Source of the DNA: Thermoflavimicrobium daqui
GTDB lineage: Bacteria > Bacillota > Bacilli > Thermoactinomycetales > Thermoactinomycetaceae
DNA length: 64,000 nucleotides
Direction of reading: 5' to 3'
Assembly (NCBI RefSeq): GCF_003313465.1
Contig: NZ_KZ845668.1
Span: forward strand, 1-64,000
Positions within the stretch are counted from its first letter, which is position 1, and each line of letters opens with the position of its first letter. The translations under genes and the position numbers were made by a program. Below, piece after piece: positions 35,001-44,543 of this stretch. Below the pieces are notes generated by a model, which saw only the letters and a list, made by a program, of their open reading frames with translations, did not search any database and had not been told where the DNA came from.

Positions 35001-36419
35001 ACCCGCAATTCCTGCAGCAGATTCTAGATGCCCAAAGTTAGTTTTTACTGAACCAATTAAAAGTGGTTCATCTTCAGATCGTCCTATACCATATATAGCT
35101 CCTAGTGACTCTGCCTCTATTGGATCACCTAAAATCGTACCAGGTCCATGTGTTTCAACATATTGAACTGTAGCAGGTGCAATCCCTGCACTCTCACATG
35201 CAGCACGAATCACAGATTGTTGTGCATAAGGGTTAGGTGCAGTTAAACCATTACTAAATCCATCATTATTCGCAGCATGTCCGCGAATAAGAGCATAAAT
35301 ACGATCGCCATCTTTAAGAGCACGAGATAATGGCTTTAAGAGGACAACTCCAGCTCCTTCTCCACGAACATAACCATTTGCTCGGCTATCAAAAGCTCTA
35401 CACCTACCGTCTGGTGACATCGCTCCAAACTTAGTCATTGCGACAGTACTATGTGGAGATAAAATCAGATTAACTCCACCGGCAATCGCCATCTCTGATT
35501 CACCTGATTGAATACTTTGACAAGCCAAATGTACAGAGATTAGGGATGAAGAGCATGCAGTATTCACAGTCATACTCGGACCTTCTAGTCCAAAAACATA
35601 AGAAATACGAGCAGATATAATACTTGTATCTTGTCCAGTCGCAGTATGCTGAACAATTCCTGTTGTATCACTTCTGCCTTTTCGTGCATATTCATTCCAC
35701 ATTGCCCCCATAAACACACCTGTCATAGATTGAGCAAGCGAAGAAGGCTGAATTCCTGCATCCTCAAACGCTTCCCAAGCTAATTCCAGTGATAGACGCT
35801 GTTGTGGGTCCATTTCAATGGCTTCTCGTGGCGAAATACCAAAAAAATGCGGATCAAAACGTTCAATTGAACGTAAAAAACCACCCCAACGTGTCGTCAT
35901 CTTACCAGGAGAATGAATATCAGTATCATAATATTGATCAATATCCCAACGTTCAGGTGGCACTTCGGTAATGGTATCTACCTCATCACAAAGTAATTCC
36001 CAAAATTGGCTTGGCGAGTTCACATCTCCCGGAAAACGACAAGCTATCCCAACAATGGCTATATCTTCATTTATGGTATGGTTTGGACTTTTGGAAAATG
36101 ATTGGTTCGGTAACTCTATATTCTCTTTATTTAAATCAATCATTAATCGACGGACGAGAGAGTCAACAGTTGGACACTGCCAAGGAAGGGTTGCTGGAAG
36201 TTTTCTCCCCAGTCGATCACCTAAACGGGCCAACAATTCCCCAGCAATTAACGAATCAACTCCATAATCCCTAAAACGAATTTTCGGATCGATCTCAGTA
36301 GCAGGCACTTTAAGTAGCTCTGCTAACTCCATCAGGACTAATTGCTGTAAACCTTTTTGGTCATGATCATGATTGACTTGTTTATGTTTATTATCAAATT
36401 GATTTTTCGAATTACCCAT
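20028..36419 (-). CDS. Hybrid PKS/NRPS: ACP | KS-AT-AT-DH-ER-KR-ACP | KS-AT-KR-ACP | C-A-nMT (gene A, first of the line)
   Basis: 5463 residues from the ATG at 36419, chosen because AAAGGGGA lies 8 nt upstream; an in-frame ATG at 36467 has no such site. Domains with approximate key residues: ACP (DYGVDSL, 55); KS (TACSSS 288, HGPGT); AT1 (GHSMG 723, YASH); AT2 (GHSIG 1156, HAFH); DH (HIVFGKSVVP 1458, DAGLQ 1630); ER (HAAAGGVG 2095); KR (2280, VDD so B-type); ACP (2588); KS (2822); AT3 (GHSQG 3269, VASH); KR (3816, no LDD, AVWG so A-type); ACP (GFDSIMA 4124); C (HHICTDG 4312); A (4788-4926); N-methyltransferase (LEIGCGTG 5158, GDVRSL, NELTCYRYD). The A pocket reads D-I-L-Q-L-G-V-I-W, close to glycine codes, suggesting sarcosine. 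The protein stops in the linker after the methyltransferase, before A9-A10. Confidence 0.95.
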   Translation of the reverse strand: MGNSKNQFDNKHKQVNHDHDQKGLQQLVLMELAELLKVPATEIDPKIRFRDYGVDSLIAGELLARLGDRLGRKLPATLPWQCPTVDSLVRRLMIDLNKENIELPNQSFSKSPNHTINEDIAIVGIACRFPGDVNSPSQFWELLCDEVDTITEVPPERWDIDQYYDTDIHSPGKMTTRWGGFLRSIERFDPHFFGISPREAIEMDPQQRLSLELAWEAFEDAGIQPSSLAQSMTGVFMGAMWNEYARKGRSDTTGIVQHTATGQDTSIISARISYVFGLEGPSMTVNTACSSSLISVHLACQSIQSGESEMAIAGGVNLILSPHSTVAMTKFGAMSPDGRCRAFDSRANGYVRGEGAGVVLLKPLSRALKDGDRIYALIRGHAANNDGFSNGLTAPNPYAQQSVIRAACESAGIAPATVQYVETHGPGTILGDPIEAESLGAIYGIGRSEDEPLLIGSVKTNFGHLESAAGIAGLIKAVLCLSHGSIPKTLHYENPNPHIDFEELNIKVVDQRISWPSGDSPRRAGISSFGFGGTNCHVIVEEPPGSSMRMMAISGKNQQELRKRMASLLPILSDVKGDQELENVCMEAMNENIEGMARFVALGKSSSSLFHQLASGISEYRNDRDLVSEPPVYGFVFPGHGGQWLGMGRSLLNCDSAFRKEIEKCEKVFREEAGISILEELCATQESSNLHEADVVQPVLFSIQVSIAALLRTWGIKPDVVIGHSMGEVAAAYVAEKLTLSDAARIIVSRSRLAKTVAGQGGVIVVNTQSDEAERILRERTELENSLEIGGYNSPFTTILSGDNEALAQATEVFKSLGIRVGRVNIAYASHSQQMEPLVEPLRQKVSGVKPVYSSIRMISTVTGAQLDGPELDADYWARNLRQPVQFMQAVRFAENRSRRPIIWIELSPHPVLRKALEQIAEIDNKNTMILSTFWRETNEKESLLELAKELYLQGACLHSHSLYPLAEASKQLPALNDKVYVLTLSGHSSEALRERVEQLIQVLRSIPEMKLGDLCFQLNAKRAHHAHRLAMTVSSCSEAIEKLSLYLQGSEEEVYTAICQNKETQKKLAFLFTGQGSQYVGMGKSLYEKEPVFKEALDQCDALFQPLLKESIYKIIWGEGKEDINQTKYTQAALFSIEYALAALWRSWGIEPDIVAGHSIGEISAACIAGVFNLYDAVKLVAARGSFMQNLPDQGSMLAVRADEDMVLAALQGYEDRVSIAAINSPGQVVISGESKAVDELKEQLEADRLEVKKLVVSHAFHSPMMDPMLSEFEQIANTIQYHEPSIPFVSSVSGQFVTTEIMEPSYWVQQVRQPVRFVDCVRTMDEANINYYIEIGPHPVLLSSVDSTLQDDKKYELYPSMRKNRNAQSTFSESIARMYVQGWQIHWEEDHDIHNWIDLPTYPFQRQRYWLDHDIESDQKVSIEVSHSLFDRIMDLAGRGFIFETHLHQPSQQYVKEHIVFGKSVVPAAFLINLVRAAIQYKFFDYDWTLSEFIIRRPVFIDEQSPCFIQLHLEKHDQDDQYHLSIYASYSTEEPRDWTLYVSGTLWLQQGISPEFELDLPQVCDDFIKKMDQEDLYEHFMDAGLEYGESFRTIQEIHLSDQEALAQLQIHSQFKEMDMMEIHPTLLDAGLQVLLADRVSSSHVYLPFEINDFTFYQPHFKQLWVYAKWNNRNSEQALVGEILFLNEKGQVIAKAGQISLNRIERTAFANYHNDSLQNSTYFIEWEPIHIQRKSIPPSNTWVVIAEDEEICNDFASQVCAFDEDCIKVRVTETYQRLGQDSFLVRYGNSNDIRQLLDELAAENKKSIYIAVLDSVKKKQHEPVAQVHTQLQWATAIMQGVIGSNSNLEKRLLWVTNGAVATTEYESVYSEQYAVWGLVRCFMLEHPELQVKLIDLEKQVLYTNSLYEQLMMIARDETSIEHQLVIRDQQVLAARLQRGTKIDEKKLTIPQTEAYQLVIKERGEIDKLEFVTTQWEEVGPNEVEIEVEAAGLNFRDVLDSLGMYPGDAGALGRECVGIITSVGQNIQDLQVGDRVMALTGGCFGRIVKSDVRYVVKCPKHLTPVDAATIPMPFLTAYYALYELANLQPDEIVLIHAAAGGVGMAAVQLAQLRGAKVYATASKEKHDLVRTMGVEDVFDSRTVDFARQIRERMGDKGVHVVLNSLAGVYIDESLSLLQEGGRFIELGKTDLRDPKKIAIQYPEVTYTHFDLLEVEADVIQRMFNDLSHRFENKELSPLTSTTFALTHAKQAFRFMAQAKHRGKIVLVPPQKKDAFANLSTGTVLITGGLGALGLHVAHWLVEEKGAQTLVLVGRSKPSKQALAQIASLEEKGAKIHILQADISDPVQMDSIFEELVGLPALMGVIHAAGVVDDGVIKNMNPANFHESLKAKVAGAWLLHQKTKSESLNFFVLFSSVTSMLGSAGQGLYAATNAYLDALAQTRRAQGLPATSINWGPWAEIGMAAGLKDSDVDRWIRRGIGFVEPAFGLSLLDHAVQTGKPRVGAFALDMDQVSQSSEYSMLFHKLVRKSEKSSITRKKSTLLEQIKVQSSEEAELVVQNEVRRLVAKILAYSEVEDVDVSKPFKELGLDSLMAVELRNAISKWIEEKLPTSIVFDYPTVQEIAQYLYSKYLTVQEKKKKKSAPVRKSLSMQEPIAIVGMGCRFPGGVSTPEELWRLLLEGKDAVTEVPHSRWDIDHFYDKDRNKPGTMYTRWGGFLEGIDQFEPEFFGISPREAISMDPQHRLLLETGWEALEDAGYSPEMLRESLTGVYVGLCSNDYIERALYSGDPTAIDAYAGTGTAHSIAAGRISYWLGLHGPSMAIDTACSSSLVSVHLAMQALRMGECHMALAGGANVLLSPEGTIYFSRMQAMSPTGRCRPFDAAADGYVRSEGCGLLVLKRLSDAKRDGDRIYAVLRGSSVYQDGRSNGLTAPNGLAQEATILRALEESGVQTADVSYVEAHGTGTPLGDPIEINALHSVFRKNNESPLPLMVGSVKSNLGHTEGAAGIAGLIKTVLALHHGIIPKTIHFEQPNPNVDWSELDVHIVKENMEWPEGNKRRVAGVSAFGFSGTNAHVIVEQATESPERMTNWPRPFILPLSAQSLTVLRRSARDYSELIANMTNDGAVADLCYTAAIKRSQNDFRWAAVGATRDDLCQSLQAFAKAKSDGGIVPQKRLTKPKITFVFPGQGSQWEGMGRELFNTEPVFRQTLERCDQLIRECTGFSILAVLGIRGETERILTDVDVVQPTLFAINVSLSALWESWGVRPDVVVGHSQGEIAAAYICGALSLEDAVRIVCVRSRLLRAVLGKGAMALIELPHTEVEEMIKQRAVDISIAAVNGPSTTVVSGDKLAIEQLIEDLTQMTVFCRLIKVDVASHSSQVDSILDELLLELQGIHTKKARVPIFSTVTGLESMGEELGAEYWIRNLREPVCFAQVINKIASQQEHIFIEISPHPVLLNAIRATLAASEREGVVVHSLRREESEQLSLIQSYGLVYTAGLMSWDSFFQVKRKHVSLPSYPFERRRYWLENQGDPHKHKVRKSTSDVESTQWLASLEESSLITDKERRLIQQILNRVEAERKRKDDEFASKQVTYGMKWRIYEPLVQIERDDSQQGLWLVIAPNEAIGNPMITALTANKKQAELLCYDEREIKVNSEVWMPLYQRIIHLSDNLAGVIFIPPRESVFYQVKDLSDISVALSHGFVVLGQALTGRENQAKLWIVTSEASGFEGESTIAGLSQSPLWGLGVGFSLEQPNAWGGMINCNVTDWDTACQKISCLILSEKREDRLLLRDNKWYVPRLVPLMDEKNETFAVTKQGTVLIVGGLGALGLHVVRHLSKRGVRSFVLTSRRATIPSHIESEWAKLKEKGIQILVLQADVACEEDMHRVMNVIHTDCPPLIGVVHAAGVYEEIPFGSLDQEQLATAFSAKVKGSWLLHKLTQDQKLDFFICFSSASAVWGTIGASHYASANAFLDALASFRRGQGLPCTSIRYGAWDGGGMAFGDRLKSFKESGMYPLNPEVALEAFEKALLMPDQDPIVVQMDWARFYEIYTARRHRPLLEEWMNQEQTSLDVKETQPVIMDLKSSEQIAEFVEATVHQQIRKVLRLPQDVVLSPDDKLFSWGFDSIMAFQLANSLRSELDVSISVQEIFQNASAKALTEYLLPQLQESEPLPIASVESTVMNYPLSSGQKRLWWLDQILSQPELYNVRVRLNMIGELDIDCLEKAIQRLMAQHELLRAKFPDTNGEPITVIHEVPDQVLSYVDLSSNVDQQQLDAEIEAHFNHTFDLAHDDLVRFKLIRLSETQHLLLYVQHHICTDGWSLRLIFEQLATEYSSIKNGSLSPILAPAYRFADVVQWENEFVQSKKWTEHLAFWENTLKDLPELRLLNERSEPAKPTQNGRTIKFRLTKKLMEQLRQVAAQNDATLYQVLFTAFAVLLYRYSGQEDFGIGVYRASRTRPEVQDLVGFMVNTEVWRVDVSEKPTFETLLARVRNFAQMASFHQDVPFEHVVNAVAPSDSGTRRPLFRVGIAMPLGLPELDVPDMNWALETETMEAGSSSLARFDLWLSLMEQDEYLKGEFQFRTDLFEEDQSKQMVEHFVQLLSSIAVEPNVFVGQIPMLTQVEQEKIASWSRNEQIYQKEKSIVKRIREQALITPDRIAVQSEKVDLTYAQLDSHSDVLARYLISIGVRHGDLVGVCVERSANTVVALLGVMKAGAAYVPIDPEYPRERIRYMLDDARVKVLVTEEKVGLSVTDSISRVLLDRDAIKISQAPEIRLNPIAPDDLAYVIYTSGSTGKPKGVCISHGALTNALEAFKSEFHFCKEDVLLAVTSISFDISVLEMFVPLLCGAKISMVTRDQVLDGQMIQSLIDQHKITIMQATPSVWRILLESGWEPKPHLRILCGGEAMSLDLAKRLALPGVECWNVYGPTETTIWSTVWKVDTNPSYVSIGRPIANTSLYILDKNLQPVPVGVIGELYIGGDSVAEGYWQKPELTAERFLANPYSAKDGQKMYRTGDLVRWREDGMVEYIGRIDQQVKVNGHRIEIGEIEAAIRSHPAVSETVIRIQKQTVGHLQTDHMVAFVEPYQDHGGNQSDPLEQVDLWRSVWNVQYNKEVEKVDPRFNTTGWLSSYTKQPIEPEQMREWLDETTSKILALRPRKVLEIGCGTGLILYQIYNHVEKYVGMDLSSMALEQIRFELKDDPSASHVQLIEGAAHQLADRVGNDSFDMIIFNSVIQYFPDADYLEKVLQQAWQKLSPQGHIFIGDVRSLGLLKMFHSSVALEQVPEEWNTTMLVKYIESKMQEERELILDPKYFHAWVDELQLESTVEVTPKLGSFSNELTCYRYDVVLHKGILPEWTIERYINWEEEGWNLDHLCEWLDNEKLTSLVVEQIPNARLEKDRKLLEELHNNLTVAKLKEKINSYLPKGIKPKALVEIGQKYGYKVLFDWSDHDSHGCFDVAFVRERG

Positions 36420-36807
36420 AGGAAAATCCCCTTTTCCAAACATTACTATAAAATACCAATAAATCAAATAATTTATAGCTTGTTACAAGTCCGCTCACTT
36501 ATCTATTAGAGCTTAATCGATCCAGTGAACCTCTTTAAGCTTATCTATAAAATACTCCTAATCTTTTAAGAATAAGTCGATCCTATGCAAAAGTGATTCG
36601 CTCCCATTCTAGGAAAACCCAGTTATTGTCATATTAAATATTTGATTCCAAACTTTATACTAAATTAAGTATTTATATTAATTCGATCAGTTATATTTAT
36701 ACCCAATGTTTATTTAAATAAAACCATTTTAATTTTATTATTTAATTATATTATAATTAAAATATTATAAATTAATATCGAATAGTTTTATTTTTATATC
36801 TCATATA
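36420..36807. other. AT-rich gap between atp operon terminator and gene A
   Basis: About 390 bases without a credible gene. The minus-strand ribosome site of gene A sits at the low end. I found no convincing -35/-10 pair for gene A, although several TATAAA-like stretches occur. A copy of the dispersed repeat described below lies at 36571-36614. No trace of atpC was found in any frame. Confidence 0.7.
36571..36614. repeat. Dispersed intergenic repeat, copy 1
   Basis: The plus strand contains GTCGATCCTATGCAAAAGTG followed by a TTCGCTCC-like block and CTAGG. The same order of blocks recurs at 49618, 50508 and 57686, and in diverged form at 54456 and 48439. A CCTA near the start can pair with TAGG at the end. 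Confidence 0.5.
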
Positions 36808-36853
36808 AAAAATACCTTACTAGATTACAAACCGCATTCTAGTAAGGTATTTT
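36807..36853 (-). terminator. Intrinsic terminator after atpD
   Basis: A 16-bp perfect stem (36809-36824 with 36838-36853; arm AAAATACCTTACTAGA) has a 13-nt loop. On the minus strand a run of six T follows. It lies about 50 nt beyond the atpD stop and should end the atp operon without an atpC gene. Confidence 0.9.
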
Positions 36854-36904
36854 CATTCACAAATCAATTAATTATAGTTTATTCAATTGATTTTTTTGTA
36901 AAAA

Positions 36905-38332
<1,428 letters not shown>

Positions 38333-38382
38333 TTAAGCAGCCATCATCTGTTTTAACAAACCGTTCTTGAAAGTATGATCAT

Positions 38383-39249
38383 CTATGATAATGCGTTCGC
38401 TCCGCCGACAATTTCTGCAAGCTCTTGGGTAATTGCAGCCTGACGAGCTTTGTTGTAATCGAGCGTAAGCTTCGCAATTAGGTCAGTAGCATTATCCGTA
38501 GCATTACTCATAGCCGTCATCTTAGCCGCAAGCTCACTTGCTTTCGCATCCATTAATGCACTATAAATTAATGATTCCGTATAACGCGGCAAGATTTCAG
38601 CTAATACTTCTTCTTGCGATGGTTCATATTCATACTCAGTTTTTACGCCCTGATTGTCGCCTTCAAATTGATCTTGATCAAGTGGAAGTAATTGCTTTTC
38701 AGTAGGACGTTGAACTACAGGATTGACAAACTTATTGTATAAGATATATAGTTCATCAAATTTCTCATCTGCATAGTAGCCAACTGCTTGACTAGCAATC
38801 TCTTTGATGTCAGCAAAAGTTGGTGAATCGGATAGCCCTACTACACTTCCAATCACAGGATATTTTTTTCTCTGTAAAAAGCTTAAACCTTTCTTACCGA
38901 TCACAAATATGACATATTCATCTTTACTTTGATGTCGCTTTTTCAAAGTATTCTCTAACAATCGCAGCACGTTGGCATTATAACCACCAGCCAATCCACG
39001 ATCAGAAGTAATGACTAGATATCCTGTTTTTTGGACAGGACGTGAAACCAACATCGGATGATTACTTTTAGTTCCTTGTGCGAGATTGGTAATTACATCA
39101 TGCATTTTTTCTGCATAAGGGCGAGCAGCCTCTGCTTGCTCTTGTGCTCGGCGGAGTTTAGCTGCTGCAACCATTTTCATCGCACTAGTAATTTTTTTCA
39201 TGTTTTCAAACGAGCGAATCCGCCGTTTAATGTCCCGCATTGTTGCCAT
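38383..39249 (-). CDS. atpG: F1Fo ATP synthase subunit gamma
   Basis: 288 residues. Gamma is the central shaft that turns inside the alpha-beta hexamer. The N-terminal helix ([20 protein letters not shown]) and the C-terminal helix ([18 protein letters not shown]) carry the family signatures. GGGTG lies 8 nt before the ATG. It sits between atpA and atpD in the normal order. In Bacillota gamma works with epsilon (AtpC) to brake ATP hydrolysis, which makes the missing atpC notable. Confidence 0.99.
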   Translation of the reverse strand: MATMRDIKRRIRSFENMKKITSAMKMVAAAKLRRAQEQAEAARPYAEKMHDVITNLAQGTKSNHPMLVSRPVQKTGYLVITSDRGLAGGYNANVLRLLENTLKKRHQSKDEYVIFVIGKKGLSFLQRKKYPVIGSVVGLSDSPTFADIKEIASQAVGYYADEKFDELYILYNKFVNPVVQRPTEKQLLPLDQDQFEGDNQGVKTEYEYEPSQEEVLAEILPRYTESLIYSALMDAKASELAAKMTAMSNATDNATDLIAKLTLDYNKARQAAITQELAEIVGGANALS

Positions 39250-39327
39250 CGTTTGTTCACCCGCCTTTCATTGACCATTCGCCTCTAATTCGTTTAGAAG
39301 CGAATGGCAACTATTTCAGTCCGATCT

Positions 39328-40863
<1,536 letters not shown>

Positions 40864-40874
40864 TCAACTTGATT

Positions 40875-41417
40875 CTATCCGACTCGATTTTCTTGTAAAC
40901 GCTCTTTGAAGCGAACTAATTTTGTTTTTAAACTACCATCGTAGAGACGATCCCCTACTTGGACAATCACACCACCGAGAATATCAGAATCTACGACATT
41001 CTCAATTAATAGCTGTTTACCGATCAGCTTATGGAAAATCTGAATTAATTCTTCTTTCTCTTTATCAGTTAACGGAGTAGCTGAGGTAACAGTGGCATCA
41101 GCGATACCTCTTGCTTCATGAACAAGTTGTTTATACTCCTGCATGATTTCGCCTATTAACCCTTCTCGATGGCGATCCGTTAACAAAAACAGAAAATTCC
41201 GAGCAGTCTCGGATAAATGTGAGAATACGGAGGAGAAAAGCTCTTTTTTCTTTGCCACTTCAGTCAATGGGTGGCTAAGCCATTCATGAAGAGTTGGCAA
41301 AGAGGAGAAGGTTTCTACGATCAAAGTTAATTCTTGTTCTAACTGATCCAAAATATTACGTTCCGAGGCGATTTCAAAGAGAGCTTTTGCATAACGTTTC
41401 GCTACTGCTACACTCAT
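40875..41417 (-). CDS. atpH: F1Fo ATP synthase subunit delta
   Basis: 180 residues, the OSCP/delta family. It forms the top of the peripheral stalk joining b subunits to F1. The N-terminal helical region (VAKRYAKALFEIA) and the C-terminal GGVIVQVGDRLYDGSLKTKL segment are typical. Its ATG overlaps the atpF stop by 4 nt, so translation is coupled. Confidence 0.98.
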   Translation of the reverse strand: MSVAVAKRYAKALFEIASERNILDQLEQELTLIVETFSSLPTLHEWLSHPLTEVAKKKELFSSVFSHLSETARNFLFLLTDRHREGLIGEIMQEYKQLVHEARGIADATVTSATPLTDKEKEELIQIFHKLIGKQLLIENVVDSDILGGVIVQVGDRLYDGSLKTKLVRFKERLQENRVG

Positions 41418-41902
41418 TGTAATCTTCCTACCTGTTCAAAATAACGATCAACAAGCTTTGCCTGACCTTTTGCATCCAATTCTTTTTCCAACAGTTTTGA
41501 TGCCAGTTGTACTGTGAGAGTACCCACTTCATCACGTAAAGCAGTAATCGCCTTCTCTCTTTCCCGCTCGATCTCGAGCTTCGCCTCTTGAATTAAGCGA
41601 TCCGCTTGCTCTTTTGCCTCTTGGATAATTTTCTCTGCTTCTTTATCTTTTTGAATTTTTGCCCGTTCAATCAATGCTTTCGCTTCAAGTTGTGCTTGCT
41701 TGAGTAACGACTTTTGTTCCTCTAGTAGTCCTTCAGCCTCTTGACGGCCTTTCTCAGCTGTATTAATTTGATTATCTATATAGTCCTGTCGTTGCTTAAT
41801 TGTTGCAATTAATGGACGGATTGCATATTTAGAAACCAATAGCAACAAAACGAGAAAAACGACGATTTGGATAAGCATAGTACCCCAATTAATACTAATC
41901 AC
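41414..41902 (-). CDS. atpF: F1Fo ATP synthase subunit b
   Basis: 162 residues. One N-terminal membrane helix (about residues 7-25) is followed by a long charged coiled coil (about 35-150), the peripheral stalk. The start is GTG, with AAGGGAGTGA upstream. It ends overlapping atpH, and atpE lies about 70 nt upstream. Confidence 0.98.
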   Translation of the reverse strand: MISINWGTMLIQIVVFLVLLLLVSKYAIRPLIATIKQRQDYIDNQINTAEKGRQEAEGLLEEQKSLLKQAQLEAKALIERAKIQKDKEAEKIIQEAKEQADRLIQEAKLEIEREREKAITALRDEVGTLTVQLASKLLEKELDAKGQAKLVDRYFEQVGRLQ

Positions 41903-41971
41903 GTTCAGTCACTCCCTTCGAGCTCAAAATAAGAGCGGGGAGAAAATCCCTTTCCCCGCGTCACATGTTGA

Positions 41972-42220
<249 letters not shown>

Positions 42221-42235
42221 TTAGAATGAAAATGA

Positions 42236-42982
42236 TTAATGAGCTAAATTAATTTTTTCTCCCATGTATACATTTGCCAATACTGTAAATACATAAGCTT
42301 GCATGACTCCTACAAATAATGAGAAGCCCATCCATGCAGCGAGCGGAATACTTGCGGCCCATCCTGCCTGAAGCATAATCCCAATCAAGATTTCTCCAGC
42401 AAAGATATTTGCCCAAATACGCATTCCATGGGTTATTGGGTTAATAACTCCTTCGAAGATATGGAGAAGTGCCATCGGTCCGACCAAATAGCGACCTTTG
42501 ATATACCCCCCCACTCCATTAATCCACATACTTATAATAATAGCACCGACTGCTACCCCAATCGACATAGCAAAAGTCACACTCATATCAGCAGTAGGTG
42601 ACTTTAACCACGCTACACCATGCGCATTTTGTTCATGCATGATTTCTGGTGTAATTCCGAGCGCCGGTATATTGGTATCTGCTCCTGAAGTCACCATCAG
42701 GATCACACCCAATTGATTCGCAACCAGCAAGAATAAAAAGAGGGTAAAAGAAAATCCGAGATATTTCTCAGCTTTTTTGTCATCATGTCCCATCCGCGTT
42801 AGATTACGCGAAAGATCTAGTAGCATTTCGATCCCTGCTTGGAGTTTTCCTGGTCGCATTTGCAGGCGGCGTGTGGCAGCAATCGCAAGAATCAGAACGA
42901 TAATTGCAGTGAGTACACTCCCAAAAATAATGGTTAAATCAAACTTAGTGCCAAATGCTTCAATCTTCGGAGTGAGTTCCAT
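42236..42982 (-). CDS. atpB: F1Fo ATP synthase subunit a
   Basis: 248 residues with about five or six membrane helices. It provides the two half-channels for protons next to the c-ring. The essential Arg is in HGMRIWANIFAGEILIG. GGGGGTG lies about 10 nt before the ATG. It is located between atpI and atpE, as in Bacillus. Confidence 0.98.
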   Translation of the reverse strand: MELTPKIEAFGTKFDLTIIFGSVLTAIIVLILAIAATRRLQMRPGKLQAGIEMLLDLSRNLTRMGHDDKKAEKYLGFSFTLFLFLLVANQLGVILMVTSGADTNIPALGITPEIMHEQNAHGVAWLKSPTADMSVTFAMSIGVAVGAIIISMWINGVGGYIKGRYLVGPMALLHIFEGVINPITHGMRIWANIFAGEILIGIMLQAGWAASIPLAAWMGFSLFVGVMQAYVFTVLANVYMGEKINLAH

Positions 42983-43000
42983 TCTTTGTTTTCACCCCCT

Positions 43001-43384
43001 TTAGCTACTTAAAAATTTTTTTCTATAAACTAAAGCAATGAAAAAGGGAAGAAAGTAACAGATTGGCAACCCGAGTGCAAAACCCCTGTAGTCAAACACC
43101 TCTGGGAATTTATATAATATGATAACACCGAGGGTTACCATGAGAAATCGATTGATCACGCCGAGCCCACTCATCTTTTTACCATCCGTTTGAATAGCTA
43201 GTTCTCCTGCAAGTCGGAGTCTTCTCGCTAAATGCAACACGTTATAGAAAGCTGTTAAGATTCCGAGTGCAATCCCAGCTATAAACGTTTTATATGGGGT
43301 TAAAAACCAGCTGATCAACAGGAGAGAAAGAAACACAGCAGTAAGAATTACTAGTTGACGGCGCATGAATTGCATCAAATCCAT
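43001..43384 (-). CDS. atpI: ATP synthase subunit I (AtpI)
   Basis: 127 residues with four hydrophobic helices. AtpI-type proteins help assemble the c-ring or supply Mg2+ and are not part of the final enzyme. Identity rests on the first-gene position before atpB, on length and on the membrane pattern with a central basic stretch (LHLARRLRL). AAGGA lies upstream of the ATG. It follows the atpZ-like gene by 6 nt. Confidence 0.9.
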   Translation of the reverse strand: MDLMQFMRRQLVILTAVFLSLLLISWFLTPYKTFIAGIALGILTAFYNVLHLARRLRLAGELAIQTDGKKMSGLGVINRFLMVTLGVIILYKFPEVFDYRGFALGLPICYFLPFFIALVYRKKFLSS

Positions 43385-43390
43385 TAAAGT

Positions 43391-43621
43391 TCATTCCTTC
43401 ATCAAACCTTTTAAGGTATAACCAGCGATAACAAAGCCTAACGTCAAGCCTAATAATATTCCCACTGCTAACATGATCGGCTTGGTACTGAAAATCGAAT
43501 CCAACCATTTTCCTAACCAAGCCCCACCGATGGTGAGAAAAATCACTTCCATACCCAATGTTCCAACCATTGCGGCCATGCGCCAAAAATTACCTTGTGA
43601 ATTCTTCACAATATCACCCAT
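43391..43621 (-). CDS. atpZ: AtpZ/AtpI-like small membrane protein
   Basis: 76 residues with two membrane helices (about 15-35 and 47-69). The segment FLTIGGAWLGKWLDSIFSTKP matches the AtpZ-type pattern of a small protein at the head of atp operons, thought to aid Fo assembly or Mg2+ supply. It is the first gene of the operon. The ATG at 43621 lacks a good ribosome site; a GTG at 43606 just after GGGTGA is a possible alternative start. Confidence 0.82.
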   Translation of the reverse strand: MGDIVKNSQGNFWRMAAMVGTLGMEVIFLTIGGAWLGKWLDSIFSTKPIMLAVGILLGLTLGFVIAGYTLKGLMKE

Positions 43622-43717
43622 GGGAATAAATATATTTACAGAAAGGTAAAACAGTGGGGATAAAAACGAAGACTTGATTGGTTTATGGGTATTTTAGTTA
43701 GAGGCTTTCCCCTGCTT

Positions 43718-43747
43718 ATGGTATCTGATGCTATGTAATGATGTCAA
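43718..43747 (-). promoter_or_regulatory. Promoter of the atp operon (sigma-A type)
   Basis: On the minus strand TTGACA (43747-43742) is followed after 18 nt by TACCAT (43723-43718). The -35 is a perfect match and the -10 matches four of six. It lies about 100 nt upstream of the first operon gene, and no other gene starts between. Confidence 0.7.
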
Positions 43748-43836
43748 TGTTTTCTTTTACAGATTTATGAACAATTCGTCACATTTATACACGAATCCAA
43801 TTTTAATAACTACTAAGATCTTATTAATCTGCGATC

Positions 43837-43883
43837 AATCTCTATCAATCTCAAAAATTCTATTCATATCTATGATAGAGATT
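43837..43883. repeat. Inverted repeat downstream of upp
   Basis: Arms AATCTCTATCA (43837-43847) and TGATAGAGATT (43873-43883) are a perfect 11-bp inverted repeat with a 25-nt loop. It lies just after the upp stop. There is no T-run on the minus strand directly after it, so a classical terminator is doubtful. Confidence 0.45.
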
Positions 43884-43907
43884 CTCATTAGAATTTTTTT
43901 GTATTCA

Positions 43908-44543
43908 TTATTTTGTACCAAATAATCGATCTCCTGCATCTCCCAAACCTGGGACAATATAACTTTTCTCATCCAATTTTTCATCGACAGCAGCTACATA
44001 AATATCAATGTCTGGATGGTCTTTTTGTAACCGTCCGACACCTTCAGGTGCAGCAATAATACACATAAACTTAATATTTTTGGCTCCCATTTCCTTTAAA
44101 GCTTGAATTGCTGCTGATGCAGAACCTCCCGTTGCAAGCATGGGATCAAGGACGATTAATTCACGTTCTCCAATATCTGTTGGCATTTTAGAGTAGTAAT
44201 GCACAGGCTCCAGTGTCTCAGGGTCACGGTATAAACCGATATGTCCTACTTTTGCCGCTGGGATAAGCTTTAAAATCCCATCGACCATCCCGATCCCTGC
44301 TCTTAAAATAGGTACAATACCTAATTTTTTCCCTGCTAATACTTTACATTTAGCCTTCATCAGTGGAGTTTCTATCTCTACTTCACGTAGTGGCATCTCT
44401 CTGGTAATCTCATATGCCATGAGAGCAGCAACTTCATTGACTAGTTCCCGAAATTCCTTCGTCCCTGTATTTTTATCACGAATAAAAGTTAATTTGTGTT
44501 GAATCAAGGGGTGATCAAAAACGTATACATTCCCCAATCTCAT
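43908..44543 (-). CDS. upp: Uracil phosphoribosyltransferase
   Basis: 211 residues. It converts uracil and PRPP to UMP in pyrimidine salvage. The PRPP-binding segment [14 protein letters not shown] and the C-terminal uracil site ([16 protein letters not shown]) are intact. AGAGGAG precedes the ATG. It stands between glyA and the atp operon, as in Bacillus. Confidence 0.99.
   Translation of the reverse strand: MRLGNVYVFDHPLIQHKLTFIRDKNTGTKEFRELVNEVAALMAYEITREMPLREVEIETPLMKAKCKVLAGKKLGIVPILRAGIGMVDGILKLIPAAKVGHIGLYRDPETLEPVHYYSKMPTDIGERELIVLDPMLATGGSASAAIQALKEMGAKNIKFMCIIAAPEGVGRLQKDHPDIDIYVAAVDEKLDEKSYIVPGLGDAGDRLFGTK

Noticed and set aside
20028-36467. Longer start of gene A at 36467
   Set aside because: The ATG at 36419 has a well-placed AAAGGGGA; the extra 16 residues are hydrophobic and come from the AT-rich gap.
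43728-43925. Plus-strand open frame between atpZ and upp
   Set aside because: It covers the atp promoter region and lacks a ribosome site; composition only.
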